NCBI RefSeq assembly: GCF_001297705.1
Contig: NZ_LIRF01000003.1
Coordinates: 744,001 to 808,000, forward strand
Direction: 5' to 3'
Source of the DNA: Chryseobacterium sp. ERMR1:04
GTDB taxonomy: Bacteria > Bacteroidota > Bacteroidia > Flavobacteriales > Weeksellaceae
DNA length: 64,000 bases
Shown here piece after piece: positions 42,388 through 51,353 of this stretch (position 1 is its first letter; each line of letters begins with the position of its first letter). The translations under genes were made by a program, and so were the position numbers. The notes below the pieces were generated by a model, which worked only from the letters and a program-made list of their open reading frames with translations, had not been told where the DNA came from and did no database searches.

Positions 42388-44045
42388 TTTTTTCTTAATT
42401 CTTTTAATTGTCCGAATAAATTTTGATCGAGACTTCCACTCGCCTGCATTTGAACCTGATCGCTTTCGGCTTTTGTTTGAGATAAATCAAATTCACGGTC
42501 TTCGGCAATTAAGAATGAATGTTCTAATTCATTATTTAAAACCAACTTCGCTTTTTCGGAAATTTTTAAAACACCATACGTTTCAATATCTTTTTGTAAG
42601 AAATTTTGAACGGTTGCCTGTCTTAAAATTGTTTTCCAGTAATTATCTGTTTCCGCTTTTCCGAAACCGAAATAAGAAGTTTGTTCTAATTTATATGATT
42701 TTGTTACGGCACTTTCCTTGCCCACAATCACAGAAATCAAATCTTTAGACTTGAATTTTTCTCCCGTCATTTTGATCAGTTCCAATACCTTTTTCAGGTC
42801 TCCTGTGGCATCTTTCAATTTGGGAGGATTGGATGCGTTATCACACATACTCGCTCCTTCACCCGTAACAGGATCAAAAATTTCGCCAAAATAATACAGA
42901 ATATACTGTCTTCTGCTCATAGAAGTTTCGGCATAACCAACCACTTCATTTAAAAGCTGTAATCCAATCTCTCTTTCGGAAACAGGCTTCTGAGCCAAGA
43001 ATTTTTCTAATTTCTCAATGTCTTTCGGGTCATAAAATGAAAGGCAATATCCTTCCCCTCCGTCTCTTCCTGCACGTCCGGTTTCCTGATAATAACTTTC
43101 CAACGATTTTGGAAAATCATAGTGAATCACAAATCGTACATCCGGCTTGTCAATTCCCATTCCGAATGCAATTGTAGCTACAATTACATCAGCATCTTCC
43201 ATCAGGAATTTATCCTGATTGGCAACCCTGACCTTCTGGTCAAGTCCGGCATGATAAGGAAGTGCGTTAACTCCATTTACCTGTAAAAGCTGTGCAAATT
43301 CTTCCACTTTTCTACGGCTTAAACAGTAAACAATCCCTGATTTTCCTTTTCTCTGATTGATAAATTTTACGATCTCTCTGTCTACATTAACTTTCGGACG
43401 TACTTCATAGTATAAATTAGCACGGTTGAAACTTTCCTTAAACACCAATGCGTCTGTCATTCCTAATGTTTTCTGGATATCATCCTGAACTTTTGGAGTG
43501 GCAGTGGCTGTTAATGCAATTACCGGAACATCGGCAATTTTATCGATAATCGATTTTAGGTTTCTGTATTCAGGTCTGAAATCATGTCCCCATTCCGAAA
43601 TACAGTGTGCCTCGTCTATAGCTACGAAAGAAATTTTCACATCTTTCAGAAACTCAAGATAATCTTCTTTGATCAGTGATTCAGGAGCTACATACAGTAG
43701 TTTTGTCCTTCCACTTTTGATATCGTCAAAAACCTGTTTGGTTTGTGTTTTGTTTAGTGATGAATTTAAAACATGCGCAACCCCTTCGTCAGACGAAAGG
43801 CCATTTACGGCATCCACTTGATTCTTCATTAATGCTATTAAAGGCGAAACCACTATTGCAGTGCCTTTGGAAATAAGAGCTGGTAGTTGGTAGCATAAAG
43901 ACTTACCCCCTCCTGTCGGCATCAAAACAAATATATCCTTTCCGTCTAACAGATTTTCTATGATCTCCTCTTGTTGACCTTTAAAGGTAGAAAATCCGAA
44001 ATATTTTTTCAATTCGCCTGATAAATTGGCTTTTTTTGCGCTCAT
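42384..44045 (-). CDS. recQ: ATP-dependent DNA helicase RecQ (helicase part)
   Basis: The 553-residue frame holds the RecQ core, which unwinds DNA 3' to 5' in recombination repair. Motif I is [14 protein letters not shown] (residues 44-49 bind ATP), motif [19 protein letters not shown] (DEAH), motif [14 protein letters not shown], and motif [20 protein letters not shown] zinc-binding region contains a Cys in [15 protein letters not shown], and an RQC winged helix follows. The frame stops inside the first HRDC helix at AGA AAA AAG TAG; the -1 frame continues the protein. The gene is divergent from kdsD. Confidence 0.9.
   Translation of the reverse strand: MSAKKANLSGELKKYFGFSTFKGQQEEIIENLLDGKDIFVLMPTGGGKSLCYQLPALISKGTAIVVSPLIALMKNQVDAVNGLSSDEGVAHVLNSSLNKTQTKQVFDDIKSGRTKLLYVAPESLIKEDYLEFLKDVKISFVAIDEAHCISEWGHDFRPEYRNLKSIIDKIADVPVIALTATATPKVQDDIQKTLGMTDALVFKESFNRANLYYEVRPKVNVDREIVKFINQRKGKSGIVYCLSRRKVEEFAQLLQVNGVNALPYHAGLDQKVRVANQDKFLMEDADVIVATIAFGMGIDKPDVRFVIHYDFPKSLESYYQETGRAGRDGGEGYCLSFYDPKDIEKLEKFLAQKPVSEREIGLQLLNEVVGYAETSMSRRQYILYYFGEIFDPVTGEGASMCDNASNPPKLKDATGDLKKVLELIKMTGEKFKSKDLISVIVGKESAVTKSYKLEQTSYFGFGKAETDNYWKTILRQATVQNFLQKDIETYGVLKISEKAKLVLNNELEHSFLIAEDREFDLSQTKAESDQVQMQASGSLDQNLFGQLKELRKK
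42387..42393 (-). other. A AAA AAG slippery heptamer at the recQ frame break
   Basis: In the recQ frame the codons are AGA AAA AAG TAG, so A AAA AAG is in the exact phase used for -1 frameshifting in E. coli dnaX. A stop follows at once. A -1 shift gives AGA AAA AAA GTA GCA and restores the HRDC domain. One missing A in the run is the simple alternative. Confidence 0.6.
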
Positions 44046-44206
44046 CTAATTTTGTATTGCTAAATTTGCATCTATCCCAAAGTTATAAAATTTTTGCTGA
44101 AAATAAAAGCGAACGAATTTATAAAAATAAAATTTATATTAAATATTCTTTTTAAAGTATAATTTTATATCAGGAGATTTTTGTATACAACATTGTAAAA
44201 GTAAAA

Positions 44207-45166
44207 ATGGAAAGACCGAATATCATTTCAATCGCAAAAAGCACTTTAGAAATAGAAATTTCAGAACTTGAAAAGTTAAAGAACAGAATAGACGACAATT
44301 TTGTAAAAGCAGTGGAAATTATTCACTCCGCCAAAGGAAAATTAATCGTTGTAGGAATCGGAAAATCTGCCCATGTTGGAAATAAAATTGTAGCTACATT
44401 AAACTCTACAGGCACTCCATCCCAGTTTCTTCATGCTTCAGAAGCCATTCACGGAGATCTAGGAGTGATTCAAAAACAGGATGTTGTTTTATGTATTTCT
44501 CATTCGGGAAACTCTCCTGAAATTGTAACGCTTGTTCCTTATTTAAAAGATTATTCTTCTGCTTTGATCGGAATGACGGGCAATAAAAAAAGCAAATTAG
44601 CAGAATTTTCAGAAATTATTTTGGACACTCATGTGGATATGGAGGCGTGCCCAAATAAATTAGCACCAACAAGTTCTACCACTTTACAAATGGCATTGGG
44701 AGATGCTTTAGCCATCGCTTTGATGGAATTAAATGATTTTAAAGAAAATGATTTTGCGAAATTTCATCCCGGAGGAAGCTTAGGAAAGAATTTAATCTCA
44801 AAAGTTGACGATTTTCTATCTTCTCAAAAACCTCAGGTTACTGAAGATGCTACCGTAAGAGATGTTATTATTTCTATCAGCGCATCGAGACACGGAATTA
44901 CTGTGGTAACAAATGAAGATCAAATCATTGGAGTTGTTACAGACGGAGATTTAAGGAGAATGCTGATGAAAGGCGAAGATGTTTCTAAAGTTTTGGCGAA
45001 AGATATCATGTCTGCCCATCCGAAAACCATTGAAAGAAATGCATTGGCCAAGGAAGCCATGAAAATATTAAAAGAAAATAATATCGGACAGCTTATCGTA
45101 ACAGAAAACGGAAAGTATTTCGGGATTATTGATCTGCATAAGTTGTTGGACGAAGGAATTAATTAA
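44207..45166 (+). CDS. kdsD: KpsF/GutQ-type arabinose-5-phosphate isomerase
   Basis: The 319-residue protein has a sugar isomerase (SIS) domain (residues 1-200), with IVVGIGKSAHVGNKIVATLN, LCISHSGNSPEIVTLVPYLK and the family-typical SSTTLQMALGDALAIALM. Two CBS repeats follow (about 210-319; DGDLRRMLMKG and DLHKLLDEG). It interconverts ribulose-5-phosphate and arabinose-5-phosphate, the first step towards Kdo for lipopolysaccharide. It is divergent from recQ, an order I have seen in related genomes. Confidence 0.92.
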   Translation: MERPNIISIAKSTLEIEISELEKLKNRIDDNFVKAVEIIHSAKGKLIVVGIGKSAHVGNKIVATLNSTGTPSQFLHASEAIHGDLGVIQKQDVVLCISHSGNSPEIVTLVPYLKDYSSALIGMTGNKKSKLAEFSEIILDTHVDMEACPNKLAPTSSTTLQMALGDALAIALMELNDFKENDFAKFHPGGSLGKNLISKVDDFLSSQKPQVTEDATVRDVIISISASRHGITVVTNEDQIIGVVTDGDLRRMLMKGEDVSKVLAKDIMSAHPKTIERNALAKEAMKILKENNIGQLIVTENGKYFGIIDLHKLLDEGIN

Positions 45167-45219
45167 GATCAGAGTTTGAAACTGAAAAAACTTTTTCAAC
45201 AAATGAAATTGAAAGCATT

Positions 45220-45717
45220 ATGGGATTTTTCTATTTAATAAAATGGTTTCTTTCATTATTTAAAAAATATTTGGATCAACAGACAGATCCACGACCTGTA
45301 AATCATTTTAGACCTGAGGAAATTATAACTCATTATGATGACGACAGATATGATAAATATTGCAATGAACAATTTGAAATTTTAATAAAATGCCTAATTT
45401 TTTGCACTTATAATTCTAATAAATTTTGGACAATTCATTATGAAGAACCATCCTTAAGAGGGCTGAAAGATGATTTAGATGATGCATTTCGTCAAAATAG
45501 CTTAAACAGTATGTTCAGAAATAATCTGATTAGTGAAATTTTACAACCTAGATTATTATATTTCAAATTCATTATCTCAAAAATCAATGAGAATGAATGG
45601 CTTTTTGAAACAATAGATTTAGATAATGATGAACGTTGGAAATTGATAAATAGAATTGCAGAGGAACTATTGACAGGAATGAAAATTAAACAAAGAATCT
45701 ATCCTGTTGAATATTAA
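45220..45717 (+). CDS. protein of unknown function
   Basis: The 165-residue protein begins with a hydrophobic stretch (GFFYLIKWFLSLFKKYL) that could be a membrane-association helix. The rest is acidic and helical, with DDDRYDKYCNEQFEILIKCL and LDNDERWKLINRIAEELLTG. It matches no family I know. Low GC and the lack of neighbours in an operon suggest an accessory gene between kdsD and tatC. Confidence 0.6.
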   Translation: MGFFYLIKWFLSLFKKYLDQQTDPRPVNHFRPEEIITHYDDDRYDKYCNEQFEILIKCLIFCTYNSNKFWTIHYEEPSLRGLKDDLDDAFRQNSLNSMFRNNLISEILQPRLLYFKFIISKINENEWLFETIDLDNDERWKLINRIAEELLTGMKIKQRIYPVEY

Positions 45718-45787
45718 ACTTCCTTCTCTAAATTTCCCACTTTACTGAAACTTTTTTCATAAATTTGGAACTTTAAAAAATTATTCT

Positions 45788-46621
45788 GTGAGTGAAGGTA
45801 AAGAAATGTCCTTTCTTGGGCATATTGGAGAATTAAGAGGTCATCTTGTACGATCAATGATTGCGATCATAATTGCCGCTTTCGCTGTTGGTTTTAATAT
45901 CAACTGGATCATGGACCATATCTTTTTTGGACCTACCAGAAATGATTTCCCGACATTTAGAGTGGTGAATCACTTTTCAAGAATGCTATTGGGAGATGAC
46001 AGTATTCACCTTCCCAAGGAATTCCCAGTGCGTGTACAAAGGCTTTATCAGCAGTTTAATGTGATGATGTCTGTTTCTATTTTTGGAGGAATTGTAGGGG
46101 CCTTCCCTTATATTGTTTGGGAATTGTGGCGTTTCATTGGCCCGGCTTTGCATCCAAGAGAAAGAAAAAACTCAATCTTTATCATCAATGCCATTTGGAT
46201 TCTTTTCATGACAGGCGTTTTATGTGGATATTTTTTAATCCTCCCTTTTGCTATTAATTTTGGGGTGATCTTCAAAATTTCAGATATTATTGTTCCGTTG
46301 TATGACTTAAGCGATTACACAACATTATTTTTACAGGTTATTTTGGGTATGGGTGTTATTTTCCTTTTCCCAATCCTTATTTATTTCCTTACAACTATTG
46401 GAATTCTGACGCCAAAATTCATGAGAACATACCGTCGCCACGCGATTGTTTTAATCATGGTTGTTGCAGCAATCATTACTCCTGCGGACGTTTTGAGTAT
46501 GATTATGGCCGCTCTGCCTTTACTTTTACTATATGAGTTCAGTATTCTTATGTGTGCATATACTCAAAAAAAGGTCCTGAAGCGTGAGGGTGAAAGCAAT
46601 CTTCCAACTGTTCAGAAGTAA
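45788..46621 (+). CDS. tatC: Sec-independent protein translocase TatC
   Basis: The 277-residue protein has the six spans and signatures of TatC: MSFLGHIGELRGHLVRSM at the N-terminus (the twin-arginine-binding face), and GIVGAFPYIVWELWRFIGPAL with HPRERKN. The C-terminal spans contain GVIFLFPILIYFLTTIGILT and AIITPADVLSMIMAALPLLL. It forms the receptor of the Tat system, which exports folded proteins. The start used is GTG 45788; an alternative ATG lies six codons later. A TAAATTTG box at 45760-45767 fits either. Its terminator is at 46657. Confidence 0.95.
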   Translation: MSEGKEMSFLGHIGELRGHLVRSMIAIIIAAFAVGFNINWIMDHIFFGPTRNDFPTFRVVNHFSRMLLGDDSIHLPKEFPVRVQRLYQQFNVMMSVSIFGGIVGAFPYIVWELWRFIGPALHPRERKNSIFIINAIWILFMTGVLCGYFLILPFAINFGVIFKISDIIVPLYDLSDYTTLFLQVILGMGVIFLFPILIYFLTTIGILTPKFMRTYRRHAIVLIMVVAAIITPADVLSMIMAALPLLLLYEFSILMCAYTQKKVLKREGESNLPTVQK

Positions 46622-46656
46622 TTAAAGAAAGACTTTTAACTTAAAATTAAATAACG

Positions 46657-46699
46657 AAAGAGATCAAAGTTTTTAAATAAAGCTTTGATCTCTTTTTTT
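46657..46699 (+). terminator. intrinsic terminator of tatC
   Basis: AAAGAGATCAAAG (46657-46669) pairs with CTTTGATCTCTTT (46683-46695) and is followed by more T. Confidence 0.88.
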
Positions 46700-46715
46700 A
46701 AATAACAACAAGAGA

Positions 46716-47219
46716 ATGATCAAAGAATTAAGCCGACTTGAAGATGCTATTTTGAAAACGTTACAGCTAAATCTATCAAACATTGAAACAGATTTAGAAT
46801 GCGAAGAGTATTTTGGTCACAACTTCTCTCTTACTACTTTAAAAATTAAATTCCGAAAAGCTAAAATTACACCTACCAAAAACGGGCAATTTGTAACGTT
46901 GTGGAGAAGAAACTCTGAAGGGAAAACAGAACCGTTCAATGCTTCCGATAATTTTGATTTTTATATCATCGCGACAGAAAAAGGTACACAATCCGGATTT
47001 TTTATTTTTCCTAAAAAAGTATTGGCCGAAAAACAAATTCTTACCATCAATCAAAAAGAAGGCAAGCGAGGTTTTAGGGTTTACCCCAATTGGGATGAAC
47101 CAGAAAGCAAGCAGGCTGAGAAAACTAAAAGCTGGCAAACGAAATATTTTATCGATATAACAGATCATAACGAGAGTTATTGTAATAAATTGAAAAATAT
47201 CATTGAAGAGATTCTTTAA
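46716..47219 (+). CDS. MepB-family protein
   Basis: The 167-residue protein fits the MepB family: YFGHNFSLTTLKIKFRKAKI, TKNGQFVTLWRRNSEGKTEP, FDFYIIATEKGTQSGFFIFP and KRGFRVYPNWDEP. MepB lies next to mepA/mepR in Staphylococcus, but its own function is not settled. No drug-transport genes adjoin it here. It is a single cytoplasmic gene between the tatC terminator and a dispersed-repeat spacer. Confidence 0.85.
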   Translation: MIKELSRLEDAILKTLQLNLSNIETDLECEEYFGHNFSLTTLKIKFRKAKITPTKNGQFVTLWRRNSEGKTEPFNASDNFDFYIIATEKGTQSGFFIFPKKVLAEKQILTINQKEGKRGFRVYPNWDEPESKQAEKTKSWQTKYFIDITDHNESYCNKLKNIIEEIL

Positions 47220-47280
47220 TGAAAATTAAAACATTATTTAATCATTTCTGAGGAATCTCAACTTTTATTCGTGTAAAAAT

Positions 47281-47362
47281 AGATTCCACATTCCGACCTG
47301 AATGACAAACTTTGTAAATACTTTGGTCAACATTACGGTCATTCTGACGAAGGAAGAATCTA
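47281..47362. repeat. imperfect inverted repeat, dispersed-element type
   Basis: The sequence at 47281-47305 (AGATTC...GAATGA) is an imperfect inverse of 47340-47362 (TCATTCTGACGAAGGAAGAA and on). The GTCATTCTGA...AGAATCT theme also occurs in the 237-bp tandem repeats at 24.8-25.5 kb. Confidence 0.55.
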
Positions 47363-47365
47363 AAT

Positions 47366-47398
47366 TGCTATTTAATTATTAAAATTTTCTATTTTTGG
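47366..47398 (+). promoter_or_regulatory. promoter of the M1 peptidase gene
   Basis: TTG at 47366-47368 and TATTTTTG at 47391-47398 are 22 nt apart, within the range for Bacteroidetes promoters. The ATG follows at 47419, leaving a leader of only a few bases. Confidence 0.6.
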
Positions 47399-47418
47399 GT
47401 AGATTAATTTAATTTCAA

Positions 47419-49050
47419 ATGAAAAAGCTTTCATACACACTTTTATTGGCGTCAGGACTTGTTTTTGGACAATTCTTCGAAAGACCTGAACATTTCACAA
47501 AACAAGACACTTTAAAAGGTTCCAATACCAAATTTCGAAACTTTTGGGATGTAAAAAAATATGAGCTTTCCGTTGAACCTAATTTTGAACAGAGAAGCAT
47601 CAAAGGAACCAACAAAATCAGTTTTGAGATTATAAAAGACGTTGTAAATCCTACCTTCCAGATTGATCTTCAACAGCCGATGAAAGCTGATAAAATAGAA
47701 GGAAGTTTCCCGATCGCTTCCTATAAACAAGACGGTGATTTCATTTTTGTTACCACTAAAAAAAGCTTTAAAAAAGGAGAAAAATATACCATTGATGTAA
47801 CATATTCCGGAAATCCTGTGATTGCTAAAAATGCCCCGTGGGACGGAGGTTGGGTTTTCACGAAAGACGAAAATGGAAATCCGTGGATGAGCGTTGCCGA
47901 TGAGGGAATCGGAGCATCCATATGGCTTCCTACAAAAGATATCTGGAGTGACGAACCTGACAATGGAATCGTTATGAAAATCATTACTCCTAAAGATTTG
48001 GTAGGGGTTGGAAACGGAAGATTGATCGATCAAAAAACAGAAGGAGATAAAACAACCTATACTTGGGAGGTGAAAAACCCGATCAACGCCTACTCTATCA
48101 TTCCTAATATTGGAAAATATGTGAATTTCAAAGATACTTACAAGGGTGAAAAAGGAACCCTGGATCTGGATTATTGGGTATTGGGATACAATTTAGATAA
48201 AGCAAAAAAACAATTCCAGCAGGTAAAGCCAATGCTTTCTGCGTTTGAATATTGGTTTGGCCCGTATCCTTTCTATGAGGATTCTTATAAATTGGTAGAC
48301 TCCCCTTATTTAGGAATGGAACATCAAAGCAATGTTGCGTACGGAAACGGTTACCAAAACGGATACCGAGGAAAAGATTATTTTGGAACCGGAATTGGTT
48401 TAAACTGGGATTATATCATCGTTCACGAAAGCGGGCACGAATGGTTTGCCAACAATATTACCGCAAAAGATCAGGCCGATATGTGGATCCACGAAAGCTT
48501 TACAACCTATTCTGAGACACTTTTTACCGAAAACTATATGGATAAAAAGTCTGCGGATATTTATGCTCAAGGCTATAGAAATAAAATAGAGAATGACGTT
48601 CCTATTATTGGAAAATATGGGGTAAGAAATGAAGGAAGCGGCGATATGTATCCCAAAGGTGCAAGTATGATTCATACCATTCGTCAGGTGATTAATAATG
48701 ATGAAAAATTCAGACAGCTCTTAAGAGGATTAAGTAAAGAATTCTATCATCAAACCGTAACAACGGAACAGGTTGAAAATTATATTTCTTCAAAATCAGG
48801 CATTGATTTTTCAAGTGTCTTTAATCAATATTTAAGAACGATAAAAATTCCGACGCTGGAATATTCTCAAAAAGGAAATGAACTGAAATTCCGTTATACG
48901 GATATCGTTAAAAATCTGAAACTTCCGATTATAATTGACGGAGAACAAACCATTACTCCAACAGAAAACTGGCAGACTATAAAACTGAAAAAAAGTACTC
49001 CAATAGAATTCAATAAGAATTATTACATCAACTATAAGAAAGTACAATAA
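47419..49050 (+). CDS. secreted M1-family metallopeptidase
   Basis: The 543-residue protein has a signal peptide (YTLLLASGLVFGQ). The aminopeptidase N-like beta domain is followed by a thermolysin-like catalytic domain. LGMEHQSNVAYGNGY near residue 300 corresponds to the GxMEN substrate-anchor motif. HESGHEWFANN (HExxH at 336-340) and WIHESFTTYSE (third zinc ligand Glu) complete the site. It cleaves N-terminal residues from peptides outside the cytoplasm. It is shorter than eukaryotic M1 enzymes because it lacks the large C-terminal helical domain, as usual for the Bacteroidetes branch. Confidence 0.92.
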   Translation: MKKLSYTLLLASGLVFGQFFERPEHFTKQDTLKGSNTKFRNFWDVKKYELSVEPNFEQRSIKGTNKISFEIIKDVVNPTFQIDLQQPMKADKIEGSFPIASYKQDGDFIFVTTKKSFKKGEKYTIDVTYSGNPVIAKNAPWDGGWVFTKDENGNPWMSVADEGIGASIWLPTKDIWSDEPDNGIVMKIITPKDLVGVGNGRLIDQKTEGDKTTYTWEVKNPINAYSIIPNIGKYVNFKDTYKGEKGTLDLDYWVLGYNLDKAKKQFQQVKPMLSAFEYWFGPYPFYEDSYKLVDSPYLGMEHQSNVAYGNGYQNGYRGKDYFGTGIGLNWDYIIVHESGHEWFANNITAKDQADMWIHESFTTYSETLFTENYMDKKSADIYAQGYRNKIENDVPIIGKYGVRNEGSGDMYPKGASMIHTIRQVINNDEKFRQLLRGLSKEFYHQTVTTEQVENYISSKSGIDFSSVFNQYLRTIKIPTLEYSQKGNELKFRYTDIVKNLKLPIIIDGEQTITPTENWQTIKLKKSTPIEFNKNYYINYKKVQ

Positions 49051-49060
49051 ATACAAACAG

Positions 49061-49095
49061 GGCAAAATCGTGAAATATCGGTTTTGCCTTTTTTT
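49061..49095 (+). terminator. intrinsic terminator of the M1 peptidase gene
   Basis: GGCAAAATCG (49061-49070) pairs with CGGTTTTGCC (49079-49088), with one wobble, followed by TTTTTTTA. Confidence 0.85.
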
Positions 49096-49335
49096 ATTGA
49101 AGCATTAAAGGTATTAAAGGAGCTAAGTTTAATTAAGAAAATCAAATAGATTTTAAAGGTAAAGCAATGCCAAGCTTAACATTTTTAATCCTTTAATAAA
49201 AATCTTAAAGGCTAGATTACAACGTATTGACTTATTTTAATAATTTTTAGTTTGAAACTTTAAGAAAAGTTTAATACAGCCATTCGTAACAAAATGAATT
49301 TTACAACAACTATTTAACTATAAATATTAAACTCA

Positions 49336-51192
49336 ATGAAAAAAATAGCACTCAGTCTAGGTATTTTGGCTACTGCTTTAGTCAATGCTCAGTCTATTAA
49401 AACCAATATCGACCTTGTGAATGTAAAGGACGATAAAGTGGCCGTTACGATGGAGTTTCCGAAAATGAAATCTGGTGACATCAAGTTCCACTTCCCTAAA
49501 ACCGTTCCCGGTACTTATTCTGTGGATGATTATGGAAGGTTTATAGAAGGAATTAAATTTTTCGACAATAAAGGAAAAGAACTGACTTTCAACAAAGTGA
49601 ACGACAATACGTATTCTCTTAAAAACGCTCAGAACTTAACTAAAGTTACGTATTTAGTGAATGATAGTTTTGATGACGAAATGGATACTTCCAAGCATAA
49701 AGCCGTATTTTCTCCGTCAGGAACTGATATTGAGCAAGGAAAAGTATACATGATTAATACCCACGGTTTCATTGGTTATATTGATAATATGCAGGATGTG
49801 CCTTATCAATTGGTGATTCAAAAACCAACCGATTTTTACGGAACGACCGCTTTAGTGGATCAGGATAAATCTGAATCTACAGACACCTATGTTTTGGCTA
49901 ATTATGCTAAAGTAACCGATTCACCATTAATGTACACAAAACCAGATTACATCACGTTCAATGCAGGCGGAATGGATCTTGTTCTGGGAGTGTATTCGCC
50001 AACAGGAAAATATAAAGCAGCAGATTTCAAAGACAATTTAGAGAAAATGGTCATTGCTCAAAAGAAATTTTTGGGTGACATGAATACCAATAAAAAATAT
50101 GCGATCCTACTCTATCTTTCAGGAGGTGATGGTCCGCAGATCAAAGGTTTTGGAGCGTTGGAGCACCACGAATCTACGAGTGTTGTATTGCCTGAAATGA
50201 TGCCAAAAGACGCCATCGACAAAGCGATTACCGATGTAGTTTCTCACGAGTTTTTCCACACGGTAAATCCTTTGAAAACGCATTCTGAAGAGATTCATAA
50301 TTTTGATTATGCTGACCCTAAAATGTCTCAGCACCTTTGGATGTATGAAGGCGGAACAGAATATTTTGCTAATTTATTCCAAATTCAGGAAGGATTAATT
50401 GATAAAAATGAATTCTTAAAAAGAATCAACGAAAAAATTACCAATTCTAAGAACTATGACGATACCATGCCGTTTACGGTAATGAGTAAAAACGTTCTTT
50501 TAGATCAATACAAAGATCAGTACAGAAATGTATATGAAAAAGGAACTTTATTGGCGATGTGTCTTGATATTGAATTGAGAAAACTATCCAACGGTGAAAT
50601 GGGTTACCGCGATATGATCAGAAAATTATCTCAGAGATTTGGTGAAAACAAACCTTTCAAAGATGATAAATTAATTGACGAGTTGGTAACCGTTACGGGC
50701 TATCCTCAAATAAAGGATTTTTACAATAAATATATTGCGGGAAGCCAACCAACGCCTTACGCAGAATATCTGAGTCAGGTAGGCGTAGAAATCAGTAAGC
50801 AAGAAACGCCACCTATTTTCTGGTTAATTAAAGACCCTAACCAAACAGGTTACAACGAGAAAAACAATACGTTTGTTTTTGATGAAAGCTCGGCGTTATC
50901 TCCTTTCGCAAAAAGCATCGGATTTAAAATTACAGATGAAGTGTTGGCATTAGACGGAAAAACCATCGATATTAAAAATGTACCCGCCTTTATCAACTAT
51001 TCTAAAACCATTAAAGACGGACAAAACGTTATCGTAACTGTTTTGAGAAAAAATGGCGATAAAATGGATAAAATAGACCTTAAAGGAAAAGCTATTCTTG
51101 ATAAGCTAACGATGGAAACGCTTCAATATAAAGCCAACCCAACACCGGCAGAAAAGAAATTGCAAGATCAGTGGTTAACTGGGAAGAAATAA
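49336..51192 (+). CDS. secreted M61-family (glycyl aminopeptidase) metallopeptidase
   Basis: The 618-residue protein has a signal peptide (ALSLGILATALVNAQS). The N-terminal beta domain includes KFHFPKTVPGTYSVDDYGRF. The M61 catalytic motif VSHEFFHTVNPLKTHSEEI (HExxH from about residue 304) is followed by WMYEGGTEYFANLF with the third-ligand Glu. A C-terminal PDZ domain is near FAKSIGFKITDEVLALDGKT. The family cuts peptides with N-terminal Gly or Ala. The gene stands next to the M1 peptidase in the same direction, both probably for peptide scavenging. The 49051-49335 spacer holds only the M1 terminator. Confidence 0.9.
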   Translation: MKKIALSLGILATALVNAQSIKTNIDLVNVKDDKVAVTMEFPKMKSGDIKFHFPKTVPGTYSVDDYGRFIEGIKFFDNKGKELTFNKVNDNTYSLKNAQNLTKVTYLVNDSFDDEMDTSKHKAVFSPSGTDIEQGKVYMINTHGFIGYIDNMQDVPYQLVIQKPTDFYGTTALVDQDKSESTDTYVLANYAKVTDSPLMYTKPDYITFNAGGMDLVLGVYSPTGKYKAADFKDNLEKMVIAQKKFLGDMNTNKKYAILLYLSGGDGPQIKGFGALEHHESTSVVLPEMMPKDAIDKAITDVVSHEFFHTVNPLKTHSEEIHNFDYADPKMSQHLWMYEGGTEYFANLFQIQEGLIDKNEFLKRINEKITNSKNYDDTMPFTVMSKNVLLDQYKDQYRNVYEKGTLLAMCLDIELRKLSNGEMGYRDMIRKLSQRFGENKPFKDDKLIDELVTVTGYPQIKDFYNKYIAGSQPTPYAEYLSQVGVEISKQETPPIFWLIKDPNQTGYNEKNNTFVFDESSALSPFAKSIGFKITDEVLALDGKTIDIKNVPAFINYSKTIKDGQNVIVTVLRKNGDKMDKIDLKGKAILDKLTMETLQYKANPTPAEKKLQDQWLTGKK

Positions 51193-51214
51193 TTAAAAGT
51201 TATAGTAAATAATG

Positions 51215-51243
51215 AAGCGGGGAAATTTTCCTCGCTTTTTTTT
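51215..51243 (+). terminator. intrinsic terminator of the M61 gene
   Basis: AAGCGGGGAAA (51215-51225) pairs with the TTTCCTCGCTT segment that follows, with a wobble pair, ending in eight or more T. Confidence 0.82.
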
Positions 51244-51244
51244 G

Positions 51245-51342
51245 TTTTTAAACACGAATAACACAAATATTTTTTCACAAATGGCACTAACAAAAATTTG
51301 TGGTTTTATAGTGGTCAAATTTGTGCTATTCGTGTTTAAAAA
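51245..51342. repeat. 98-bp foldback element (MITE-like)
   Basis: 24-nt terminal inverted repeats at 51245-51268 and 51319-51342 match with a single mismatch. Their inner part reads AAACACGAATAACACAAAT and its inverse. A second inner pair, CACAAAT and ATTTGTG (51276-51302), lies inside. The element fills the gap between the converging M61 and histidine kinase genes. Confidence 0.75.
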
Positions 51343-51353
51343 AAAGTATATTC

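Noticed and set aside
47512..48033. Minus-strand frame of 173 codons within the M1 peptidase gene
   Set aside because: It is antisense to a gene with clear catalytic motifs and a promoter.
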